Part shown: positions 12,294 through 24,001 of the stretch, piece after piece | How positions within the stretch are numbered: the first letter of the stretch is position 1 | Layout: every line of letters starts with the position of its first letter | NCBI GenBank assembly: GCA_021442155.1 | Contig: CM038222.1 | Span: 111,789,121 to 111,853,120 of the forward strand | DNA from: Cymbidium sinense | Lineage: Eukaryota > Streptophyta > Magnoliopsida > Asparagales > Orchidaceae | Direction: 5' to 3' | Length of the DNA: 64,000 bases | Position numbers and translations under genes: made by a program | The notes under the pieces: model-generated | Told to the model about the DNA's origin: nothing | Database searches by the model: none | The model's input: the letters and a program-made list of their open reading frames with translations, nothing else

Positions 12294-12404
12294 CTGATCA
12301 AAGATCGGACAGCTGAGGATATACCTGCAGTTTAAATCTAATAAGAGATTTATAAAACATGTTTAATAATCTCAACCGTCCATCTAAAATGTGCAGATGG
12401 ACGG
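12294..12404. repeat. Two inverted repeats in copy A GC-rich block
   Basis: CTGATC-AAA-GATCGG at 12294-12308 and CCGTCCATCT...AGATGGACGG at 12376-12404 (10-bp arms, 9-bp loop). Corresponding inverted repeats occur at the same block position in other copies of the long repeat. G-box hexamers CACGTG are at 12212-12217 and 12271-12276. Confidence 0.75.
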
Positions 12405-13439
12405 CTGAGATGGGCTGAGTTCTTCCCTGAGGACCAATGTGAGCCATCCATGATCCAAGGGGAGATTCAAGCTTGATCTAGCATAGATTCATTCAAGACT
12501 AAACCCACAGCATCTAAAGGACTAGAGCGGCCAATCCAATGATAGATTTCACATGCAATGAAAATTCCTTTCACAAAAGACCAACACCTATCAATCTAAG
12601 TGGTCAGAATATTACTAACCTTGCCAGAGGTGATCACCGGTGCTCATGATCGATGAGGTAGCTTTGTCTAGTGGAGACGAAGCCATGTTGAAGTTCCTAG
12701 ATCTTGAGGTTGAGTGGATGAATGGGTGGACCAACTCCTCTTGATCTCCCTTGCAGCTTTGATTGAATTGAGTTCTTCTTTATTGTGGGAACTCAAGTCG
12801 ATGCTTGGGCAGGCTCGACTTGGTCCTTGGATGATGAGTGTAGAAGGAATTAGGTTAAGATCAAATGTAGAGGAAGTTGGGAATTCAATGGACCTCCCCT
12901 ATTATGCACTATGCAAAATTGAAGAATGAATAATCCAAATCCTCTCTAGGGGCCTTGGGAATGCTCTGAGCTGGTCGCAAAGAGTTCCTAGGCTCCAATC
13001 GATCAAGAGTCAATTCAATTTTAAGTGGATTAGGGGGAGTATATATCCCCCTATGGCAGTCGGACGACCAGTAATGAGCTTGCCATTTTGATCCAATTGA
13101 CACTATGGGACTAGTTGTTTAGGTGGTTAGAGTAATGCACATGGTCGGTTTGGCTAGAGGAATGGAATGCTAACTCCCATGTGCATCCAATTGAGCTTAT
13201 GGGGGAGTTTGAAAATTGAATTTTTCCATAGGTTGTCGAGTTTGGTCCATGGCTCAAATGGACTGACTCAAACCCATTGGGTTGGGTGAACCACTGATCA
13301 CTAAGTCCCCTTGAGCTTTCATAGAAGCCTCAAGTGATTGTGATGAGGGTATGACCAAAATACCCATGGGCTAAGCCAAAATTTGTTCTATGGCCTAGGG
13401 ATAAAATTGTCATTTTATTATTTTTTTAATTTGGGTATG

Positions 13440-14260
13440 TTTGGTATGTTGAGAAACTAGGTTAGGCTAAGTTTCAATGGATTTGGAATCCATTGGCTCA
13501 TGTTGACCCATTTAGGTCAAAATGGGTCAACTTAGGTCAAGTTGACCAATTGGTCAAATTGGGTCAAACCAAGGGTTGGGTCAAGTTCATATGATCATTT
13601 GAAATATTTTTGGTGCCTTTGGTTTGGTTCAATTTGGATTAGCTTTGGTTTTGGCTCATATGACTCATTTAGGTCAAATGGGTCAAGTTGACCTATTTGA
13701 CCTATTTGACCTATTTGGGTTAGGTCAAGGATAGGTTTAGGTTTCGTTAGTCATATGGAGTGGATTGGTATCTTTGTTTTCAATCAATTTTGGTTAAGTT
13801 CAATTTTTTTCAACATGACCCCTTGGGCCTAAGGCCAATTGGGTTAGGTTAGGCCTAGTTGACTAATTGAGGCTTTAGTCAAGTTCAACAAGTGATTTGG
13901 AATGAACTTGACCCATTGGTTTCAATCAATTTGGCTTATAGTAGATTTTGGCTATGTTGGGTTTCATTTTAGGTTAAGTTTTGACTTGGTCAATCCTTAG
14001 GTTTGATTTGGTTTGACCTAATTTGATTGATTGATAATCCCATGATGATTGTTGATCATTATGAGAGGCAAATATGAGTTTGGTTCAATCCAATTTGGTT
14101 AGGATCAAAAGTTGGCTCATAAGGGTACTTTAGGTCACTTTGGGTCAAGTGAGCCTAGGTGGGTCAAATGGCTTGGTCAAAGCTTGATTTGAAGTTGATT
14201 GATCTTATTTATGAACTTATGATTGAAATATAAATCCATTTGCAAGAGATTTGAAGTCAA
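13440..14260. repeat. GGTCAA/TTGACC-rich tract of copy A
   Basis: Dense, imperfect iterations of GGGTCAA, TTGACC and TTGGTT. The equivalent tracts on the opposite strand occupy about 21280-22290 (B), 43130-44000 (C) and 60590-61990 (E), and the same strand at about 55370-56000 (D). The units vary too much for a clean satellite period by eye. No protein frame is conserved. Confidence 0.7.
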
Positions 14261-14349
14261 ATGGGTTTTGAACCATTTGAAAATTTCATACTCAAAGGAA
14301 GAATATCAAATGGGTTTTGGGTTTGATTTTTTTGATTTAGGTTTTGATT

Positions 14350-15290
14350 GAAGGATTGGAACTTGGATTTATATATGAGCTCATTATTGTAGGATTGATT
14401 GAACCATGAGAGAAAATCAAGTATTTGGCTTGATTTGAAATGATTTTGGCTAAGTTCAAGATTTTGACTTGAAAGGCTTAGATTTGATTTTGAGTTGATT
14501 TTGAGTTTGATTTTTTGAATTGATTTTGATTGTTTGAATTTATATTTCATTTATATATATGAATATAAATGAGAATATAAATGGATCATGAGAAAGTTTT
14601 AAGGATTTGAAGTGGTTTAATCATGATTTGGGATAAATCCATTTAAAGGGAATTTAAAGGATTTAAAGCAATTTTTTAATTTGAAATTTAATTTTTGAAT
14701 TGTATTTGATGGGTTTATATTTATATTTCATTTATATATTTGAACACAAATGAGAATGCAAATAAGTTTTGAGAAAATCCCATGAGTTTGAAATGGTTTG
14801 ATCAAAGTTTAGGATTGATCCATTAAGGGAAATTTAATGGATTTTAAGGGAATTTCAAGCATTTTAAATTTAGAATTTAACTTGAGGGTTTGATTTGATT
14901 GATTTATATTTATATTTCATTTATATATGATAATATAAATGAGTATATAAATAAGTTTTGAGAAAATCACAAGGATTTGAATTGATTTGATCAAGGTTTA
15001 GAGTTGATTTTGGCTAAGTCCTTTAATGGAAAATTAAAGGGACTTAAGGAAATTTTCAGGAATTGTTTTAGAAATTTTGAATTTGATTTGATGGGTTAGA
15101 ATTTATATTTCATTTATATATGTGAATATAAATGAGCATATAAATGGATCATGAGAAAATCTCAAAGATTTGAATAGGTTTAGATCACAATTTTGGCTAA
15201 GTCTTTAAGAAAGGGGTTAAGGACTTGTGAAATTTGAACATAGGAATTTTGGTGCATTTTGGCCATGGGTTTTAATCATGTTTTTAATTA
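14350..15290. repeat. About 188-bp tandem repeat in copy A
   Basis: The word TATATTTCATTTATATA starts at 14541, 14722, 14911 and 15104, spacings 181, 189 and 193 bp. A more diverged unit precedes them from about 14350. Each unit continues with AATATAAATGAG and AGAAAATC. Such long units were not found in copies B to E. Confidence 0.85.
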
Positions 15291-15594
15291 TGGATCTCAA
15301 TCATGGAATTGATTTGAGTTTGGACTTGAGAAAATCAAATAGAATTGATTTGGAGTTTTGACATGAAAGAAGGAAAGCGAGGAATAGTTTGAGCTAAAAG
15401 GGTAGGAGATTTTCCTAACACCCCTAAGGCATGACCTATTCCTATGGCTATCTCTTCTAAGTCTTCTAGGGCTAGGTAGAAGTATCCACCTAATCATTAT
15501 ATGTGTCTTAAGACTCAGAAACTCTTAAAGTCTAAGAGGAGTCCTATGTCTAAGATGGAGGTGTTGAGAGCTCATTCTAAAGATGAGATCAACA

Positions 15595-15880
15595 CCCACA
15601 ACACATCGGCAGTGGATATCAGCACTGTAGCACTATGCTCTTGAGTTTTCATGTTATAAAAGAAACACCATGGAGCCAAGAACCAGTGCTATAGCACTTT
15701 AATAAAATCACATCAGCGCCATAGTGCCATGGTATCAGCATCGCGACACCATGCTTACTTCGCACTAGAAATATGACTTGAAATATGTTTTGGGTAAAGA
15801 AATATAATATTCCTTAGCATCGCAACGCCAAGATCTAGGGTTTTTCAGCATGTTCACAACATCAAGGCACTATCACTTAT
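15595..15880. other. GGCGCTG/GCGCC motif cluster
   Basis: GC-richer sequence with repeated words like AGCGCCATAGTGCCATGG and GCATCGCGACACC. It resembles 7085-7200 and 17270-17770. On the minus strand it lies downstream of the pseudogene ending near 16060, so it may be the other LTR of that element. Borders and terminal repeats were not resolved. Confidence 0.4.
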
Positions 15881-16059
15881 ATATTATTTTTATATATGTG
15901 TTCAAACATTTCTATTTAAATCCTAGATCGATAAATCAATATATGGAAGCATATAACATAAAATGATAAAAGTGGAATTTTATTTCTCGATTTTAAAAAA
16001 TACAAAAAATTACAAAAAAGGGGAAAATGTATAAAAAATGAGGGGAAGCTAATAATCAT

Positions 16060-17150
16060 ACTTGACACCCTCTTCTTCCTTCTCCGTGCCTAATTCCTAT
16101 AGGGTAGTTACATAAAGATGATACTAAGATGCCGTAAATAAGGAGACCTGATTTAGTTCTGTGAGATTACAACTTTAGATCATGTTGACCAGTGTAGTGT
16201 TGAATTGAGCCATGTAAGAGAATTGCATTTACTATTGATACATATGATAATCAAACTTATGCTCTAGAGCCTCTAGCCTACGACTACTCTTGTCCAGCTT
16301 TTTCTTAAGTTCATGACTTGACTGCCAATTTCTTGGACTTGCTCAGTTAAGGACTAAGAAGATCAGGAGAGGCCACAAGCATGAACTCCCACCTTAATCA
16401 AATTAACCATCTTTTTTGTTAGAGCCTTTAAATGAGTATTTTTTATACCCTGAGCAATAATGCAACTGAACGATACATCATAAATCAAAGGTGGATGACT
16501 GACAAGACTCCATTTAGCAAATTATAAATGGAATTATAAATGACCTTCTTGATATCAATTATAAACCCCCTTTGTATAGCAAAATTTAAAACAGCCTTAT
16601 CTTTGGTAACCTCATTAATATTACCCATGGGCATAAGCTTGGTGGAAATGAAATAGTGTCAAGCCTTATATGCGGCTGTCAGACTGGCGACAAAAAGTTG
16701 ATGATCCTTTCCTCTCACCGTTTCCATTGCACATTTGCATTTTCACCACAAAGAAAATGGAAGATTTCATCAAAATTATGATGATTGTTATATTAAACAA
16801 GATATTGATCATGATCAAAATCATGGAGATTGTAATATATATCTATAGCACTGCTATCATAAATTACTAGTTTCCAATGAACATATACTTTATTGTTCTG
16901 GCTATCTCATGCATTGGAGAAGAACTCGCACACCACCGGGATGATGCACGAGCTATTACTATATGCCAGCTTGGCCCAGGCTCAACTCACAATCAACCCT
17001 TCAACACTTTCGACGAGATCTTGAAAGCTCCTCTTTTGGATCAGGTGCTTGTGGATGAGGGCGTGTGTAGCACTCCTCAGCATTAGTAGTGACGAACCTA
17101 TTGGCATCGCTAGATGCCCTCTTCTTGCTCACTAGTCTTCTAGGAGGCAT
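16060..17150 (-). pseudogene. Retroelement-associated plant transposon-protein pseudogene
   Basis: The ATG at 17150 starts MPPRRLVSKKRASSDANRF, followed after a frameshift by a region near 16690-16480 reading ..KLMPMGNINEVTKDKAVL and FAIQRGFIIDIKKVIYNSI. This resembles the 'putative plant transposon protein' domain found in many plant retroelement ORFs, typically with '(I/L)MPV...EV...AILLY.I..G..IDVG.VI' (family recall, not searched). Function of that family is not established. Stops and frameshifts break the frame several times. A TATA box lies about 100 bp upstream at 17249-17258. The 66- and 69-residue open frames on the other strand are chance. Similar ORFs sit in large gypsy elements; that is the likely source. 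Confidence 0.55.
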
Positions 17151-17780
17151 GCTTAAAATGTAGAATTGAATAAAGAATAGAGCTAAATAGAAAGGGGGTT
17201 CTTAAGAAAAAAGGTTGTTGAATCAACATCTTTAATAGCCTTGGATCCTATTTATAAATCAGACCCAGTGCCATAGTGCCAAAATATGACGCTGAGGTGC
17301 GGTCCTTTCAAGGTGAAAAACATGGCACCAATGTCGTGGCTCCCACATACTGCACCTAGGCGCTAGTCAGCCCATCTTATCAGTTATTATGTGGTCAAAA
17401 AAATAAATTTAATTATAATCAATCTCATAACTAATGTGTATGATAAGCATTGTTGTGTCGCGATGACCAAATGCTATAACTTAGTGCCTCAGTATTATGA
17501 CCTAGAGCCACGAAACCAAATAAAATAAGGTTATCATTTCCCTTTTAATCTACTGTACAACTATGAAGAATCTTGACTATGGCCCTGACCCTATAATGTG
17601 ATAGTTTGGTGCTTTTCCAATGGTCGAAGGGCCAATAATTCTAGTGCCATGACACCATCCATGCAGCATCGAGGCGCTGTGCCTCACAGCTTACATGTAC
17701 CCCTACCATTTAAAATGTCACCTCAACATCATTGGGCCCCACTATAACAACACCTAAGCGTTGGTCTATTAAATTATAAA
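17151..17780 (-). promoter_or_regulatory. Promoter / 5' LTR-like region of the 16-17 kb pseudogene
   Basis: Read on the minus strand, GATTTATAAATAGG (about 17247-17260) is a TATA box, followed by a leader of about 100 nt to the ATG at 17150. Upstream, 17270-17770, are clustered GCGCC/GGCGCTG-like words as in the promoter-like stretch near 7.1 kb. No primer-binding site was found between TATA and ATG, so this may be a gene-type promoter, not an intact LTR. Confidence 0.5.
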
Positions 17781-18249
17781 TAAACCCTAACATGATGTTA
17801 GGGGAAATCTGGTTGAATATATGTCAATCTACCTCATAGAGAAATATACTCCAACCCATCTCACCAAAGATGGTGGAGGACATCCTTGAAAGTGCTTTTT
17901 ATCTAAGAAATTAGATTTATGGTGACTCCATTGGGGATTTCTTCTCTCTCCATCTCTAGTTGGAAAATTAAAAATAAATGGTGCCTTAGGAATTTCTTAG
18001 GTTTATAATCTTTAGATTCTTTGATTCTAATAGAACTTGACTTTAGATTTACACTCAGGTTGAAAATCATCCATGGTAAGCTCAATAAATATGATGACTA
18101 CCAATTTGGGGGAAGGATCCACTAACAGATTCCCATAAGCTATAATCAACAGCGATTCCACTGGAGCCACTATCCAATTTGAAATAATCTCTAAGGTTGT
18201 CTAGTTTCTACTGGCTAGACTGATAAATAAATTCATACCTAATGTATCA

Positions 18250-20700
18250 AGTAAATGAAACATGTCAAACTTAATCACCCTAATGATCCTAGGTCCTGCA
18301 CAACCTCAAAGAGAATACATGTCTTCAATAGGTTATCAAAGATGTCCCTAATAATGTATGGTAATGATAAAATTACTGCCAAGCCTAAATTGAAATCTAT
18401 CATCATCAAACCACTTAGTAGTGCATATAAAGAATAAAGCCCAACATAAAACACTATCCTAGCTCCGAATGGAAAAAACACTAGATGTATAGAAGAGCTT
18501 GAAAAAAATACAATGCCTCCCACAGAGCTACTAGACTACATATTCATTTCGAGTAGCAATCTGACCCACACGTAGAGGCCAATATACTTATTGGTAATAA
18601 CTTTGACATGCTGACAACAACAAGCCTTTATCCCACTAAGTGGGTCGGTTACATGAATCCTTCATCTCCATTGTGTCCTATTACTCTAAGATGAGAGACC
18701 TCAATAGGAATCAGCTCCCCTAGATAATAAAGAAGCTGACTCCCTTATCATCCACTGGAAGAATCAATCTGAAAAGAACCAGCTAATGGATGATGACATG
18801 GATGATCAACTTTTTTGGGAAAATGAAGATCTCCCAACCCATAAAAAACTACAAAGTTTAGACCTCCAAAATAATGAAGATGTTGGTCATATGGAGGCCG
18901 AGATCATTCATATGGTTGACACTCATCTACAAAACAAAGGTGTAGAGTCTGAATTGCAAAGCAAAGAGGATAAATAGGAAAACCCAAGTCACTAAGAGCT
19001 AGAGGTGAGGCACAAGTAGAAGTGGAAGTGATTGAAGAACTCACATATATTGTAGCAAGACTACAACAATATATGGGTTCCCAACTCCAAAGGAAGGACC
19101 AAGAAATCAATCAGCTTAACAATCACCTTAATGAACTGAACGGGCTGATGAAAAAATTATTTGGTCAACTTAACCTCATAACAATGGCAACACAATGGAT
19201 ACCTCCAAAGAATCTACCAAAGATAAAAAATCCAGCAGTGGAGAATGAGAGTGTACAAAATGCTCCACCCAATTTACCAATAGCTACAACACAAAGATAA
19301 GAAATTCTAGGGAAAGCCATACCAAACCCATATTAGAAAGTTGATATTATTACCAAATCCCATGTAGAATATCTCATTAGCCAAAAGGTCAAAGCAGTGA
19401 TAGCCTCAGAAACTGTTGAGCAACTGGTAGGACAAGGATGACCATATCCAATTGAGTATGATAAAATACAATACCCTAAAAGATATGTCAAGCTAAAGTT
19501 CAATACCTTCTCAAGCACAAAAAAGTCATGATAATACTTGGCTCAATTTAAAGCATCATGCAAAAATACTAGAAAAAATGATGCTTTGTTGTTGAGCTAA
19601 TTCATCAAAAGTTTAACTCATACGACCTTCGAATGGTATGTTGAGTTACCTATCGGCTCAGTAAAAATTTTTTGTTAAGCTAGAGGCACTCTTTGGCAAG
19701 AGATTTGCAGCTGCAATAAAGAAAGTAATAATTAAAGATCTTGCTTTGGTTAAAAGGATAATGGTTGAGAGTGTCACTAAATATATCATCAGATGGAGGA
19801 ACTTAAGCATGAAATGTGATTAGCATTTCATAGAAAAGCATGTAGTGGAATTCCTCATGAAAAATATTGACAATCAAATTGCCCCATTCCTTGCCATGGC
19901 TAAAATCAATAAATTCCAAGAATTGTTAGATTGTGTAGCCAAGTTTGAAATGTTGCCCAAACAATAAGGGCTTAATTCGGGCTAATAATAATAACTTTGC
20001 CAGAAGAGGAAAGCAGCCCAAGCTACAAGAGTCCAAAAAGAATGATGTGAATATAATATTCATATTTGCAGTGGACAAAAAGGGAAATGGATGAGCATCA
20101 ACTTCACAATCGATCACAAAGCCATCAAATGAAAAGAAAAGAGTACCAACCCTCCACGAGAAGATGACTAAGCAGTACTCATTTAAAAGAGAATGTACTG
20201 CTAAGATTTTCAAGCATGACCTAAAGTTGGGATTACAGTTGTAGAGTTGCATCAACCAGATCAAGAAGATAAGGTTGATGATTCCAACTATTGTCCCTTC
20301 TATAGACTTATAAGTCATCCAATTGAAGATTATTTTATTTTCAAAGACAAGGTTGAGAAGAGCTGTCACAATGCAGAACTTACTTTGTCAGATAGTGTCA
20401 TAGTAATTCTTGAAAAGAAAAAGATAAGCATTATTATGACACAGCCAAATCCTAAAGCACAAAATGAGAAGCCTGGTTTGAGCAAGACTCATGATAGCAA
20501 AAAGGATAAAGAAAAAAAACTCCACAAGTACAAGTAGAAGAACAAGGTGGCTGGGAAACCTTCATCTCAAAGAAGATTAAAATAATGATCAATATTCTTC
20601 TAACTTTAGAAAACATTTGGTGGAGGAATGCCCTAGAACTTGAAATTGATCCTAAGATACTTCCCCTAAATAGGGGGCAAGTTTTATTCAAAATGAAGAA
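18250..20700 (+). pseudogene. Ty3/gypsy Tat-type gag remnant
   Basis: Decayed gag of a Tat-lineage element. From 18786 frames read MDDDMDDQLFWENEDL and from 19022 MEVIEELTYIVARLQQYMG, an acidic then coiled-coil-like N-terminal part. Around 19790-19960 are ..WRNLSMKC, VEFLMKNIDNQIAPFLAMAK and LLDCVAKFEMLP. Near 20140-20350 are VPTLHEKMTKQYSFKRE and YCPFYRLISHPIEDYFIFKD, the SHPIEDCF..KD zinc-finger-like signature of Tat gag with Cys changed to Tyr. Stops and shifts are frequent. No pol follows; copy B begins at 20708. Upstream 18250-18780 is poorly recognisable. Confidence 0.8.
18612..18700 (-). mobile_element. Non-LTR retroelement (RTE LINE or SINE) 3' tail-like fragment
   Basis: On the minus strand the sequence runs GGATTCATGTAACCGACCCA, then CTTAGTGGGATAAAGG and a short TTG-repeat tail. 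A very similar stretch with a (TTG)n tail is common in plant genomes as the 3' end of RTE-type or SINE elements (recall from general knowledge). Only the tail is recognisable; no target duplication was identified. Confidence 0.4.
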
Positions 20701-23176
20701 ACCTATGTGTTGACCTCACTTTCGGAGTGAAGACTCGCCCATCTCATCTTAGACTTAGGAGCCTTCCAGGCACTTGGATTTCCCTAGTCATAGAACCCTT
20801 CTAGTAATTAACAGAACATTAAACACAAATTTAGAGACTTAGAAAGGCTTACCCAAAGCTTAGGTTATACCCTATGGCAAAGAGGTCTTACCTATCTTAT
20901 GGCCTAAACTAAAACCCATGATTGTCCACTCATCCAAAACCAACTGCAAGTTAACACAACCAACCTTAATTGGATTTTGTTTAATATCCAAGCTCCAAGC
21001 CAAATTAACTTAAGCCCTTAACCTAAGTCAATTCCACCATCATCCTATGGATCTAACCCAAAGCATGTTTAAGTAAACCAAATCCAATTGATTTTCACAA
21101 AAGCACTCTAACCATTCAATTACCATTACAAACTCTTCTAATACTTGAAATCAAATCAATTGAACCAAATAAATCTAATCAACTCAAGTTAGCTCATTGG
21201 CTCCAAAAAGTTTAAATGAGAAAAAACCCAACCAAGACCACTAATCAACTCTAAATCCATCATTGAACTCTTCTAAACACCCAATTCAATCCAATTCAAC
21301 CCAATCAACATATTTGATCCACTTGACCCAAGGTGGCCTAAATAACCAAATTGTCTCAAACTTTAATCCAACCCAAATTGGATTGAATTAACCTATCCAA
21401 TATCATCTATAATTATAGTTAACCATCCTTGATAGTCCAATTGCAATCAATTAGGTCAAACCAAACTAATTTGATCACTTAATCCAAGTTGACCCAATTA
21501 ACCCATATGGACCAAAATGAATTAAATTTTATTCCAACCTCAATTAATTGAAATCAATGACTCCCATCAATTATAAATTGCTTATTGAACATGATTCAAC
21601 CACCAATTGAACTCAACCAAGCCAAATTGGTCCCTTAACCCAAGTTGACCAAATTTGACCTAATGGAACAAATTAAGCCAAATCAAATTCTAGATCTAAT
21701 TGATTGAAACCAATGCCTTTAATCAAACATAAATTAATTATTAAACATAATCCAACCTTCAATTGAACCCAATTTCATCAAACCAACCCACCCACTTAGT
21801 CCAATTTGACCCTTTTGAACTAAATCATTCCCAAACCCAAATTGATTCAAATCATCATCTACAATCATTCTTAAATGATCAATTGAACCTAAACCAACCC
21901 TCCACTTAAGCCAATTTAGCCAATTTGACCAAATTGCTCAACTTAGCCCATTTGACCCAAATGAACCCATATGAGCCAAAGTCAAATCCACTTCAAATTA
22001 AACCAAACCAATTGAACCAATACATTCCAAATGATCATTTGAACACAGCCAAACCCTTGGCTTGACCTAATTTGACCAATTGGTCAATGTAACCCAATTG
22101 AACCCCATTTGACCCATATGGGTCAAATTGAGTCAAACGTATTCAAACTAAGTCAAAACCCAACTAGACTTGGCATGACTCATCCTTGGGTCACCATGGG
22201 CTATGTGGACCCAAACCCATCAAACCCAATTTCATCCTTGATCCACCCAAATGGGACAAAATCCCCATTTAGAGGGGTTCACCCACTAACCAAGCCATAG
22301 CAGCCACCTTTAACCCTTCTTAGACACTAAAACCACTGACCCACCCTGACCCAAGGTTATTGGGTCTAGCCTTGGGTAATGAGAGGGTGAGTTCACTCAT
22401 GGCACACTATTGATTCACTTAGAGGAGGAGGTACACCCCATGGTAGCCCATGCCACTGCCTCAGCCTCTCAAGCACCTCCACCTTAGCAGTCCACTGCCA
22501 TCTCTAGCCACCTACCCCGGCCGGATGATTGCCAAAGATTGATCCAATCTCAACTTAGTGAGAATATTATACTCCATCATAATCAATCAAACTCCATAGG
22601 TAGTTTCTTCATAACATTCTGAGCAGTCCTAGACCTTTCCCCAAATACCTAGAGCTCTCCACTACCGTTAAGACCAACCATCGTTCAAACCGAGAGCCCA
22701 TCCTGCTCAAATTAACTCTTCCCACACCTTCCCCTCACTCTAGTGAGTTGAAATGAATCGATTTGATCAGTGGAAAGCACTCTAAGACTAACTTCGGTGA
22801 ACTTAGCAATGACACTTGGTCCACAGAGGAATCGAATGAGGCATGCCGCTCAATGTGTCTTTAAGATGAAGCTACCGGGTCAACCTAATCACGATCTCTA
22901 GCTCCAGGGTGGTAAAAATTTGGCAAATCATAGAAAATTCCCTATGTGTTGGTCATTTATGAAGTAAATTATGATTGCATGTGATTTCCACTATAGTATT
23001 CTTATAGATTTTCTCCCCGCACATTTTGGAGTCGATCTCGACATCTTACAAGCTCCAGTGCTTAAAGGATGATGGATCATTGGCCATCCATTCCACATGA
23101 TTAGAATGGATAGTCATGATTTAATAAATTAGATAATTCAATTTAATCCAATAGGAACCATGAGATTAATCTTCAC

Positions 23177-23197
23177 CATCCGATCCAAAATCGGATG
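23177..23197. repeat. Inverted repeat in copy B
   Basis: ATCCGAT-CCAAA-ATCGGAT, perfect 7-bp arms, at the block position of the GATC hairpins in copies A, D and E. A second inverted repeat, ATCCATTC...GAATGGAT, lies just upstream at about 23095-23120. Confidence 0.75.
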
Positions 23198-23996
23198 ACG
23201 GGGATGAAACCGCATCTGTCGTCTCTGACTCTACTGTCGTGTCAGATCTTTTAAATTACCTATCCCATGGTGCCACATGAAAAACGTAGTCGCATCAGCT
23301 TCCGCATGGCATTGATGGTTTAGGGGATTAATTAGGTGTTTAAAATAACATTAAATAGCCAAAATTTTAAAAATTTATAACTATTTATATAAAAATCCAA
23401 AAAATATGTGTAAACCCATTTTGAAAATGGTAAACTGAGGAGAATTTATTAAAAATAATATCTTTAATGTTTGATCAATGAATAGTTCTTAATTAGGGTT
23501 TGAATTTTATTCTAATTACTTTAATTAAGGCTTAATTACATGGCCAATTGATCTCAATCTTGATATGTTGATCCTATGGGATGTCCATTGTCTCCCATAT
23601 TATTCTTGGGATTTATTGGCCATGTAATTTAGAGAATTTAAAATTCTAATCCTAATTACCCTCCTTAATCAATTTAATAATTACTAAAAATATTAAATAA
23701 TAAAATTTTAGTAATTAATGATAATTGGTTACTATTCATAGTGGGAATGATGAGAGGAAATAATTATGTTCTCCTTCCTAGCTATTTTACTAAGTATATT
23801 TCTATAGGAGGGTTAATTAATTCATGATTTAATTAAGGATTAATTAGAGAATTAATGATAAAGTAAAAAATCAAATTAAAATGAAGATTGTTTCAGATGA
23901 CTCAAATTGAATTCATGGGTTCCCTCTGTGTTTAACAACATAAAGAACATTAAGGAATTTATGGTTAACCCATGGGTGTGGAAAATCATAAGAGTA

Positions 23997-24001
23997 CTTA
24001 A
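23997..24001. repeat. Target site duplication of chromovirus, left
   Basis: CTTAA directly before the terminal TG of the LTR; the same five bases follow the terminal CA at 30589-30593. Confidence 0.95.

Larger units (their letters stand above)
7716..15594 (-). mobile_element. Long LTR-like repeat, copy A
   Basis: On the minus strand it begins TGTTGATCTCATC at 15594 and ends near 7716 with GAATTCCCA. Blocks in its own order: start block; five roughly 188-bp tandem units (about 14350-15290); GGTCAA/TTGACC-rich tract (about 13440-14260); GC-richer block with hairpins and two CACGTG boxes (12180-13100); AT-rich block (9900-12180); end blocks shared with copies C and D (7716-9870). No coding capacity. 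The 7.9 kb length exceeds C and D mainly because of the tandem units. A degenerate primer-binding-site-like stretch follows at about 7680-7710, which supports 'LTR'. I infer an LTR of the Tat elements around it. Confidence 0.65.
20708..24001 (+). mobile_element. Long LTR-like repeat, copy B, left part
   Basis: Begins TGTTGACCTCACTTTCGGAG at 20708. Holds the TTGACC-rich tract (21280-22290), the GC-richer block (22300-23300) and the start of the AT-rich block. It aligns by eye with copy E throughout: both have GGAGTGAAGACT near the start and GGTAGCCCA in the GC-rich block. A chromovirus interrupts it at 24001 and the repeat resumes at 30594. Open frames in this stretch are short and low-complexity and are not genes. 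Confidence 0.7.

Noticed and set aside
12714..13103. Open frames on both strands of the GC-rich block of copy A
   Set aside because: No counterpart frames in copies B to E, and both strands are open by chance of composition.
14257..14550. 97-codon Ser/Asn/Gln-rich open frame
   Set aside because: A low-complexity reading of GATTTGA/TTGATT repeats in copy A; not kept in other copies.
18275..18523. 82-codon hydrophobic open frame on the minus strand
   Set aside because: It overlaps the Tat gag leader region on + and has no family resemblance; treated as a shadow.
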